From Melioribacteraceae bacterium (GTDB taxonomy: Bacteria; Bacteroidota; Ignavibacteria; Ignavibacteriales; Melioribacteraceae), in assembly GCA_016927595.1 (NCBI GenBank), contig JAFGMI010000019.1, forward strand, positions 62,001 through 126,000: a DNA stretch of 64,000 nucleotides, given 5' to 3'. This document shows, one piece after another, positions 36,993 to 44,184 of the stretch; position 1 is the stretch's first letter; each line of letters starts with the position of its first letter. Below the pieces are notes generated by a model. The model was not told the DNA's origin, ran no database searches, and worked only from the letters and a program-made list of their open reading frames with translations. The position numbers and the translations under genes are program-made.

Positions 36993-37811
36993 TTAAACCG
37001 GTTCTTCAGCGTGTTTCAACGATGGCTCAAGATTTCCTATTTCACCACTGTTTAATGCATCAATTATTTGCTGATCACCTTCAAGTAATCTCATAGCCAC
37101 CCATCTTGTATTGGGTAAATTCGGCAGTTGTTCTTTTATTTTTTTTGAAAGCTCGTTAACTGCATTATCAATTTTCGGCGACAATGATTTAAGCCTTCTT
37201 GGTTTACAGATAAATTTTCCTGATGAGACTTCATCAACATATTTAAGGAGTTCATCCATTCCTTTTTTTTGTCTTGCTTCCATTGGAACCACCGGTATTC
37301 CCAGCTCTCTGGCAAGTTGTCTTAAATCGATGCTCATATTGTTGCGTTTTAATTCATCCATCAGATTTAATGCAAGTATTGCTCTATCGGTTATTTCCAG
37401 AATTTGCAGAACTAAATTTAAATTCCGTTCGAGCCTGGTTGAATCGACAACAATAATAGTTACATCAGGTTTTCCGAAAAGAATAAAATTTCGTGCAATA
37501 TCTTCATCTGTACTGGTTGATAGTAATGAGTAGGTACCGGGCAGGTCAACGAGTTTATAGTTATTATTATTATAAACAAATCCGCCTTCTGCCCGTGCAA
37601 CAGTTTTGCCGGGCCAGTTTCCTGTATGTTGTTTTAGTCCGGTTAAATTATTAAAGATGGTGCTTTTACCCGTATTCGGATTACCTGCAAGAGCAATAAC
37701 ATAATCGAAATTGCTCATATTAATTCCGAGTTTTACCAGATTATCGATATTATGAACAGGACAGTTTACGCACTGTTCCATCTGTTTGTTATTTAAATTC
37801 CAATTATTCAT
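36993..37811 (-). CDS. feoB: FeoB GTPase domain, separate protein
   Basis: The 272-residue protein equals the cytoplasmic N-terminal part of FeoB. It has G1 GNPNTGKST (43-51), the switch I sequence HTGNWPGKTV (62-71), G3 DLPGTYSL (89-96) and G4 NLMDE (149-153), then the helical GDI-like domain. Before the G domain is a CVNCPVH motif (Cys14, Cys17) that may bind metal. It ends cleanly with TAA near the end of the helical domain; the membrane part is encoded next. Its ATG overlaps the upstream DtxR-FeoA gene by 8 bases. Clean ends on both parts indicate a real gene split rather than a sequencing frameshift. Confidence 0.9.
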   Translation of the reverse strand: MNNWNLNNKQMEQCVNCPVHNIDNLVKLGINMSNFDYVIALAGNPNTGKSTIFNNLTGLKQHTGNWPGKTVARAEGGFVYNNNNYKLVDLPGTYSLLSTSTDEDIARNFILFGKPDVTIIVVDSTRLERNLNLVLQILEITDRAILALNLMDELKRNNMSIDLRQLARELGIPVVPMEARQKKGMDELLKYVDEVSSGKFICKPRRLKSLSPKIDNAVNELSKKIKEQLPNLPNTRWVAMRLLEGDQQIIDALNSGEIGNLEPSLKHAEEPV

Positions 37812-38826
37812 TAATCTCTTTTATAAAAATTTGTGACGCTTGTTTTTTCCTTATTGCAATGGTTGCTCCTCTTATCCGATAGCCCGTCGGATCTCCCCCG
37901 AGGCTCTGAATTTCAGCTTTTATTTTTGTGCCCGGTACAACTCCCAGATCCAAAAGCCTTCTTCTTTGCTGACCCCGAATAAGATTCGATATTCCAACAA
38001 CCAGACCTCCGTCACCTACTTTCAATTCAGACAGCTTTTTGAGGTTTCTTCTTACTCTATTTGTTTCATCAAATTTGACTACAGAAATATTAGCAGCAAT
38101 TATAGGAGCTAAAACAATAACCTCATCATCGACCTCGAATTTTACCCTTTCCTCTGAAATTTCAATAATTCTTAGGTGCTGACCTACATATAAACCCTCG
38201 GCAACTAATTGAGCAAATATGGTTTTGGGTTCATCTTCAAGATGAATAATTTTAACATGGTCATTAACACAAAATTGAGTTATCGGGACCCCCTGTTTAA
38301 CCGGCATTTTACCTTCTGAAGACGGTATAGGATCGCCATGCGGATCGGTTAATGGATTACCTATCTGTGCAGCAAGCTCATCGGCTTGTTCGGCAGACAG
38401 GATATGCTCAACATCCTCCGCCCTCTCGTGCCACTCGGATGCATGTATGCTTGTTTCGTCTGCTAAATAACGTTCCCATAATCTGTGAACTCTGATAATC
38501 CTGAGTGCGTAATTTCTTCCTTCACCGGTTAATTCTATTTTATCCCTGCCAAGTGAAACAAGACCCAGCGACTGCAATTTTTGAATGAGACCGGCGGCTT
38601 CATCTCTTTTTAACGAGAGATTTCCTGAAATACTGTCTAAAGAGCAACCTGTGTTATTGTATTCGCAATCGTATAAATGTTTTAGCGCATCTTCAATCCT
38701 GACTCTCTTTGAGTCCAACAATGCCCTTTTCCATTTTGAAAATAGACCCCTTCCTGGCAGAAAAAACAACAAAAGAAGTATCAGTAGCAGAAATCCTACC
38801 AGTGTTGTAAAAACCTCATTATCCAT
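37804..38826 (-). CDS. Membrane-anchored DtxR-like/FeoA fusion protein
   Basis: The 340-residue protein begins with a membrane helix (about 7-24), then a DtxR-type winged-helix region (about 41-110), a metal-binding/dimerisation domain (about 110-170, with VHRLWERYL, HERAEDVEHIL and DPHGDPIP) and two SH3-like FeoA-type domains (about 182-258 and 265-340, the second with RRRLLDLGVVPGTKI). FeoA normally is a separate 75-residue helper of FeoB. Here it is fused to a regulator-like body fixed in the membrane, which could couple metal sensing to transport. The ATG at 38826 overlaps the upstream regulator gene by 8 bases. Confidence 0.85.
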   Translation of the reverse strand: MDNEVFTTLVGFLLLILLLLFFLPGRGLFSKWKRALLDSKRVRIEDALKHLYDCEYNNTGCSLDSISGNLSLKRDEAAGLIQKLQSLGLVSLGRDKIELTGEGRNYALRIIRVHRLWERYLADETSIHASEWHERAEDVEHILSAEQADELAAQIGNPLTDPHGDPIPSSEGKMPVKQGVPITQFCVNDHVKIIHLEDEPKTIFAQLVAEGLYVGQHLRIIEISEERVKFEVDDEVIVLAPIIAANISVVKFDETNRVRRNLKKLSELKVGDGGLVVGISNLIRGQQRRRLLDLGVVPGTKIKAEIQSLGGDPTGYRIRGATIAIRKKQASQIFIKEINE

Positions 38827-39496
38827 CAAGATCTTCCTTTTTTAAAGCAACAAATATTTTGGATGCAATTATTTCACTAAAACTGATTTTATTATTTCCG
38901 ATTTTGATTGATACAGAATTGTCGAATTTCAGCCTGTCAATTACCTCAATCTCTTTAGAAAGTTCAATCCCGAGACCAGTTAAATAATCCAGCAGTTCTT
39001 TACTATCATGTTCAACACGCCTTATAGAATAAAACTTTCCGATCTCAGCCTCACATAAGTCTATACTATGAGGAATTTCAGGAAGAACACCGTTCTTATC
39101 GGGAATTGGATCCCCATGCGGGTCAAATTCGGGATTTCCCAAATAATCGTCTATTTTATTTATTAGAAAATCGGATGTCTGATGCTCAAGCTTCTCAGCC
39201 TCATCATGCACCTCGTTCCATGATAAATCAAAAACATGCATCAGAAAAGATTCCCAAAGTCTGTGTCTACGTAAAATTTTTAATGCCATTATCTTACCTT
39301 TTTCGGTAAGTTCAATTCCTTTATACTTCTGATACGTAATAAATCCGTCAGAATCCAATCTTTTAGCCATATCACTTACGGCTGCGCTGGAAACATTCAG
39401 TTTATCCGCCAAATAAGTTGTACTAATCTTTTCTCTATTTTCAGAGATCAGCGAATAAATTTCCTTTATATAGTCCTCTTTTGAAATGGTAATCAT
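38819..39496 (-). CDS. DtxR/MntR-family metal-dependent transcriptional regulator
   Basis: The 225-residue soluble regulator has an N-terminal winged helix (about 1-65, with YIKEIYSLI and the recognition region NVSSAAVSDMAKRL), a metal-binding/dimerisation domain (about 70-135, with RRHRLWESFL, EVHDEAEKLEHQ and DPHGDPIP) and a C-terminal FeoA/SH3-like domain (about 150-222). When iron or manganese is bound it should repress its target operon. It is the first gene of the feo operon, so self-repression of iron uptake is likely. A short inverted repeat sits 15 bases before its ATG. Confidence 0.93.
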   Translation of the reverse strand: MITISKEDYIKEIYSLISENREKISTTYLADKLNVSSAAVSDMAKRLDSDGFITYQKYKGIELTEKGKIMALKILRRHRLWESFLMHVFDLSWNEVHDEAEKLEHQTSDFLINKIDDYLGNPEFDPHGDPIPDKNGVLPEIPHSIDLCEAEIGKFYSIRRVEHDSKELLDYLTGLGIELSKEIEVIDRLKFDNSVSIKIGNNKISFSEIIASKIFVALKKEDLDG

Positions 39497-39510
39497 AATT
39501 AAAAATAAAT

Positions 39511-39524
39511 TTAAGGAATCTTAA
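39511..39524. promoter_or_regulatory. Candidate operator of the DtxR-type regulator
   Basis: TTAAG-GAAT-CTTAA is an inverted repeat with 5-base arms located 15 bases before the regulator's ATG and 125 bases before mrp. Short, AT-rich inverted repeats are usual for DtxR/MntR boxes, but the arms are too short to be sure. Confidence 0.3.
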
Positions 39525-39648
39525 CTTTATATTCAAGTATATTGATCTAGTAAAAAAGTGTAATATTTTGGTGGTTTTATTATTTCCAATATGAGATTTT
39601 TGATAATTTTCTTAACTTTGTTTTTTAAATATTAGAAAGGTTTCGTTA

Positions 39649-40482
39649 ATGCAGGGACAAGGAATATTAGCGGGGGTAAAGAACACAGTTGCCGTTGCAA
39701 GCGGTAAAGGCGGTGTCGGAAAGAGTACAGTTGCCGTAAACTTAGCAGTATCCACCGCATTAAAGGGATATAAAGTTGGATTAATTGATGCAGACATCTA
39801 CGGTCCAAGTATTCCCCTAATGCTTGGAATAAATGAAAAACCGCAAATCTATCAAAGTACTGATTCGAACAAGATGGTTCCTCTTGAAAACTATGGTGTA
39901 AAATTAATGTCAATCGGATTTTTAATAGATGACGATAATCCCGTAATCTGGCGCGGTCCCATGGCGAGCGGAGCGATAAAACAGTTTATGACGGATGTTG
40001 AGTGGGGCGAACTGGATTATTTGTTTTTTGACATGCCGCCGGGAACCGGAGATATACAGCTTACTTTAGTTCAGTCTATTCCACTTACAGGATCGGTGCT
40101 GGTTACCACTCCCCAACCGGTATCGCTGATTGATGCTCAAAAAGGGCTAAAAATGTTCCACCGGGTTAACGTTCCTGTTTGCGGCATAATTGAAAATATG
40201 AGCTACTTTATTGCGCCGGATACAGGAAACCGTTACGAAATATTCGGGCATGGCGGCGGTGAACAGCTTGCTTCCAAATTGGACACCGAATTTCTTGGCG
40301 GAATTCCAATCGATCCCAGAATTCGTGAGGGCGGTGATACAGGCCGACCTATTGTAATCAGCCACCCAGAAAGCGAAGAATCGAAAATAATTACCGGAAT
40401 TACAGAAACATTATTATCATCTCTCGAGAAATTGAAAAATTCTAATTCTTCTCCTGATATTGAAATTGATCTTAATGGTTAA
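39649..40482 (+). CDS. mrp: Mrp/ApbC-family P-loop ATPase, iron-sulfur carrier
   Basis: The 277-residue protein has the deviant Walker A motif SGKGGVGKST (about 14-23), DADIYGPS, and DMPPGTGDIQLT, all typical of Mrp/NBP35 proteins that carry Fe-S clusters to target enzymes. It lacks the N-terminal MIP18 (DUF59) domain found in many bacterial Mrp. The usual CxxC after ENMSYF is replaced by APDTG, a variant seen in part of the family. A NifU-like scaffold gene follows after 12 bases, which supports a role in Fe-S assembly. It is divergent from the DtxR gene, across a shared 150-base promoter region. Confidence 0.93.
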   Translation: MQGQGILAGVKNTVAVASGKGGVGKSTVAVNLAVSTALKGYKVGLIDADIYGPSIPLMLGINEKPQIYQSTDSNKMVPLENYGVKLMSIGFLIDDDNPVIWRGPMASGAIKQFMTDVEWGELDYLFFDMPPGTGDIQLTLVQSIPLTGSVLVTTPQPVSLIDAQKGLKMFHRVNVPVCGIIENMSYFIAPDTGNRYEIFGHGGGEQLASKLDTEFLGGIPIDPRIREGGDTGRPIVISHPESEESKIITGITETLLSSLEKLKNSNSSPDIEIDLNG

Positions 40483-40494
40483 CAAGGAGTTATT

Positions 40495-40731
40495 ATGGTT
40501 GACAGTATAGAAAAAAAGGTTAGCGAAGCTCTTGAGACTATTCGACCTTATCTTAAAGCAGATGGCGGTGATGTTGAACTTGTAAAAGTTACTGACGATG
40601 GCATTGTCGAAGTTAGATTAATCGGTGCTTGTGTCGGGTGTCCAATGTCACAAATGACTCTCCGAGCAGGTATTGAAAGAGCATTAATACGTGAAGTACC
40701 AGGTATAAGACGAGTTGAATCAGTATCTTAA
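40495..40731 (+). CDS. NifU C-terminal domain Fe-S scaffold protein (Nfu type)
   Basis: The 78-residue protein is a stand-alone NifU C-terminal domain: IRPYLKADGGDVELV at 17-31 and the cluster-binding GACVGCPMSQMTL, whose CxxC binds a [4Fe-4S] cluster between two subunits. It transfers clusters to target proteins in the cytoplasm. AAGGAG lies just before its ATG. The position right after mrp makes a two-gene Fe-S carrier unit, and tpiA follows 25 bases later. Confidence 0.94.
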   Translation: MVDSIEKKVSEALETIRPYLKADGGDVELVKVTDDGIVEVRLIGACVGCPMSQMTLRAGIERALIREVPGIRRVESVS

Positions 40732-40756
40732 TTTCAAATAAAAATATGGTGCAGAA

Positions 40757-41509
40757 GTGAGAAAGAAAGTAATAGCAGGCAATTGGAAAATGAACAATGA
40801 TCTTAACGAGTCAATAAATCTAGTATCACAGATTAAGCTTGGATTAGCAGACTATAACAAAAATGAAGTCATTGTTTGTCCTTCTTTTACGTCGCTTGAA
40901 AGTGTGAATGCTGTTATTAAAAACTCTGTTATTAAACTTGGTGCTCAGAACTTGTACTACGAAGATAGTGGAGCTTACACAGGAGAAATATCTGCAAAAA
41001 TGCTTAAAAGTGTCGGCTGTGAGTACGTTATTATCGGTCATTCTGAACGCAGGACTATTTTCCAGGAGAAGGATGAACTAATCAATCTGAAAATTAAGCA
41101 GGCATTAAGTGAAAAGTTAAAAGTTATATTCTGTATTGGCGAGACTCTTGAAGAAAGAGAAAATGATAAAACTTTTAAAGTTATAAATTCCCAGCTGTCA
41201 CTTGGATTAAAAGACTTGTCCGCAATTGAATTGAATGATATAATTATCGCATACGAACCTGTTTGGGCTATTGGAACCGGAAAAACCGCAACACCGCAAC
41301 AGGCACAGGAAGTTCATAAGTATATCCGGGACTATATCCGTGAGAATTTTACTGATGAAAGTGCAGAGAATCTGATAATTCAGTATGGCGGCAGTGTTAA
41401 GCCTGACAATGCAGCTGAACTGCTTAATCAACCCGATATAGATGGTGCACTGGTTGGTGGAGCATGTCTTAAAAGCGATTCTTTTCTGTCAATAATTAAA
41501 TCCGTTTAA
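40757..41509 (+). CDS. tpiA: Triosephosphate isomerase
   Basis: TpiA interconverts dihydroxyacetone phosphate and glyceraldehyde 3-phosphate. The 250-residue length is typical. Catalytic residues are visible: Lys11 in GNWKMN, His95 in IGHSERR and Glu167 in AYEPVWAIGTG, followed by the flexible loop; IQYGGSVKP binds phosphate. The start is GTG (40757). It is followed by a strong terminator and is probably the last gene of the mrp unit. Confidence 0.98.
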   Translation: MRKKVIAGNWKMNNDLNESINLVSQIKLGLADYNKNEVIVCPSFTSLESVNAVIKNSVIKLGAQNLYYEDSGAYTGEISAKMLKSVGCEYVIIGHSERRTIFQEKDELINLKIKQALSEKLKVIFCIGETLEERENDKTFKVINSQLSLGLKDLSAIELNDIIIAYEPVWAIGTGKTATPQQAQEVHKYIRDYIRENFTDESAENLIIQYGGSVKPDNAAELLNQPDIDGALVGGACLKSDSFLSIIKSV

Positions 41510-41513
41510 AAAG

Positions 41514-41537
41514 AAGCCCGTTTCCGAACGGGCTTTT
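41514..41537 (+). terminator. Rho-independent terminator after tpiA
   Basis: A 9-bp stem (AAGCCCGTT/AACGGGCTT) with a stable TCCG tetraloop ends in a short T run, five bases after the tpiA stop. Confidence 0.88.
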
Positions 41538-41570
41538 CATATAAGTTGTTATATTACAAAGACTTATCAC

Positions 41571-41589
41571 AAATCAATCAAATTGATTT
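41571..41589. promoter_or_regulatory. Inverted repeat upstream of the glycosidase-like gene
   Basis: AAATCAAT and ATTGATTT are perfect 8-base arms around CAA, about 53 bases before the ATG at 41642. No T tract follows. It may be an operator. It shares the TGATTT/AAATCA core with the palindrome at 5541-5562, but with the half-sites in the opposite order. Confidence 0.3.
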
Positions 41590-41641
41590 CCCCTCGATTC
41601 TTTATTATATTTAATGTTTTATTTTTATTTTTTGGGTGGTT

Positions 41642-44173
41642 ATGTCAAAACTCCGCATTTTGGTTAAATTCTTGTTTTTTTATAATTTTTTGCTTATAAA
41701 TGCACAAATTAAATTAATTGAATTACCACCTTTCGACAATAGTAAGAATAACGCCAACCAGTTTAATTTCAGTGAAATACGTCAAATTATTCCACTTGAA
41801 AGCGGATGGAAGGCTTACACTGAGGATTCTGAAGATAATACAACTTCCGTAAACCTGCCATGTGTTTTTAAGAACGCTGAACGAATTATATTCGAAAAAG
41901 AATTCAGTCTCTCTGAAAATGTAGTTAAATCAAAAGAATTGTTTCTTATAGTCGAAGGATTGAATTATTCGGCGGAAGTTCTTTTGAACGATATTGTTAT
42001 CTTTAAAAATGATGTTGCCTCAATACCCTTTGAAGTCCATCTGGTAAGAGAATTACTTAAAACGAAAGAACCGAATAATCTGAAGATTATTGTTAGTTAT
42101 GAGCTGGATGATGAAACAACGATACCACCTGTTCAACGTTTTCTTTTTCCTGAAAATATAGGTGGAATTGCACAGTCGGTATCGATTGAAGTATTACCTC
42201 TAAAAAGGATATACGTTCAGAATCTTAAGACTACTCTTAATGAAAAGAATGTTGGAAATCTCAGTTTTAATATTAGTCTTATCAACAATTCCCAGCAACT
42301 GGACTCTATATCAGCACAAAATTTAAGGCTAACCATTTCTCTGATTAATTCAAACGGCGCTGTTGTTTTAACTAAAGAAATTAAACCTGAGGGAAAGAAT
42401 CACTTTAACAATAATTTGAGTATATCAAATATTACCCAATGGAATCCCAAAGCCCCTTACGAGTATATACTTAAAATAGAGTTACTTTCAGATGGTAATG
42501 TCGTTGATGAGATTAATCGTAAAGTCATTTTTTATTCCATTGAGTTTACGGACAGCGGATTAAAATTTAATCATGATCAGTTTTCTATTAAGGGAATTGT
42601 ATACATACCAGATAACAGATTAGATACTTACAAGTCATATCGGGAACAGATATTTTCTGATTTAGAGTTTATAAAGGGAATGGGTTTTAATTCAGTTAGA
42701 TTCGCAAAGCATATTCCAGCCAAATCTGTTATCCATAAATGCCAGGAATTAGGTCTTTTAGTCTTTGCAGAATTGCCGGTATATTCGCTCCCCGAACAAT
42801 TCGCAATTAAAGAAGACTACATTTACCGTGTAAACAGCCTCTTGAATAAATTTCTTTCGGAATATTCCAGTTTAGGTCCTGTAGCCGCAATAGGCTTAGG
42901 AATTTCGTATATACCAGACTCCCCCATTCATGCAGAGTTTTTATCTGGAATGTCGAAAAAGATAAAGAATTACAGCGGTAAACTGACATACGCCTCATTC
43001 AGTGCAAAAAATTCTCTTGATATAAAATATCTTGATCTTTACGGCATTGAATTATTTAAAGAGAATTTGGAAAATGAATTAAACGGAGTTGACAAAAACG
43101 ATTTTTTAAGTGAAGTAACTTATCCGAATTTCAGAGGGACACGCTCCGGGTATCTTGATCAAAACAGCACAGAGGCACAAGCAAAGTATTTTGAGGATCT
43201 TATAAATATTTCACAAAACAAATCTATGTCGGGATTTTTTATAAATTCTTTTTCGAACTACTCTGGTGAGTATACCTCAATCGTTACAAAATTTAATGAA
43301 GAGAATCAGTATCAAATTGGAATTATTGATGACAACAAAAATCCTAGTAGTATTACATATAAAGTTATAAATTCCAAATTAACAAATAAAGAACGGGTTA
43401 CAATACCAATCGGCTCGGCAACTGATGATTCACCAATCTTTATAATTTTCACGGGTTTATTCCTTGCAATTGTAATGGGCGTTTTGATTAATTCCAAGAA
43501 AAAATTCAGAGAAGATGCTACAAGAGCCTTATTACGTCCTTACAATTTTTATTCGGACATACGCGACCAAAGGATACTGAGCGGTTTTCATACAATTGTT
43601 CTTATGTTCGTGCTTGCAGCTTCACATGCATTATTATTGACTAATTTGTTTTTCTATTTCAAGTCGAGTGTACTTACAGAAAAATTATTAATAACTTTTG
43701 CGCAACCATTCTTTACAAAAGCTTTCAGCTACTTAGCATGGGATCCTGTTTCATCTTTTATTTATGGATTTATATTTACCCTGGCAGTCTTTTTAATCAT
43801 TGCACTTGTGATTAAGATGGCATCTTTTTTTGTTAAAACGAAAGTACACTACTCGAATATTTACTTTGTTGTTGTATGGGCATTTTTGCCACTTGCTCTG
43901 TTGCTGCCTGTTAAAATAGTATTATACAGAGTACTGGAAGCGCACATAATTAACTTATACATTTTTATATTTCTGATTCTCTATTTTATTTGGATTCTCC
44001 AGAGAATTTTAAAGGGTGTGTACGTAATATTCGACACATCAAAAACAGCAGTATATTTTTATTCATTGCTGTTTTTTACAGTACTGGCGGGTTCTGTTAT
44101 TTTATGGTTTCAGCTCAAGCATTCAACCGTTTATTACATCATAACTACATTAAAACAATTTCAACTATTTTGA
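41642..44173 (+). CDS. GH2-fold protein with C-terminal membrane domain, probably inactive as glycosidase
   Basis: A signal peptide (about 1-22) leads a glycoside hydrolase family 2-like region: jelly-roll (about 40-185), Ig-like (about 190-300) and TIM-barrel-like (about 305-580, with FNSVRFAKHIP and GLLVFAELPVY). The usual acid/base Asn-Glu is not found; the matching spot reads LGISYIPDSP. A possible nucleophile Glu remains in LSEVTYPN. A helix near 600, a linker, and about five more helices (640-840), recalling Yip1-type domains, follow. The protein is thus membrane-bound with a carbohydrate-recognition-like periplasmic part. A GTG two codons earlier (41636) is an alternative start. Confidence 0.65.
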   Translation: MSKLRILVKFLFFYNFLLINAQIKLIELPPFDNSKNNANQFNFSEIRQIIPLESGWKAYTEDSEDNTTSVNLPCVFKNAERIIFEKEFSLSENVVKSKELFLIVEGLNYSAEVLLNDIVIFKNDVASIPFEVHLVRELLKTKEPNNLKIIVSYELDDETTIPPVQRFLFPENIGGIAQSVSIEVLPLKRIYVQNLKTTLNEKNVGNLSFNISLINNSQQLDSISAQNLRLTISLINSNGAVVLTKEIKPEGKNHFNNNLSISNITQWNPKAPYEYILKIELLSDGNVVDEINRKVIFYSIEFTDSGLKFNHDQFSIKGIVYIPDNRLDTYKSYREQIFSDLEFIKGMGFNSVRFAKHIPAKSVIHKCQELGLLVFAELPVYSLPEQFAIKEDYIYRVNSLLNKFLSEYSSLGPVAAIGLGISYIPDSPIHAEFLSGMSKKIKNYSGKLTYASFSAKNSLDIKYLDLYGIELFKENLENELNGVDKNDFLSEVTYPNFRGTRSGYLDQNSTEAQAKYFEDLINISQNKSMSGFFINSFSNYSGEYTSIVTKFNEENQYQIGIIDDNKNPSSITYKVINSKLTNKERVTIPIGSATDDSPIFIIFTGLFLAIVMGVLINSKKKFREDATRALLRPYNFYSDIRDQRILSGFHTIVLMFVLAASHALLLTNLFFYFKSSVLTEKLLITFAQPFFTKAFSYLAWDPVSSFIYGFIFTLAVFLIIALVIKMASFFVKTKVHYSNIYFVVVWAFLPLALLLPVKIVLYRVLEAHIINLYIFIFLILYFIWILQRILKGVYVIFDTSKTAVYFYSLLFFTVLAGSVILWFQLKHSTVYYIITTLKQFQLF

Positions 44174-44184
44174 GAGAATAATTC

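Noticed and set aside
37111-37533. 140-codon open frame antisense to the FeoB GTPase gene
   Set aside because: The opposite strand encodes clear G motifs; this frame has no start signal.
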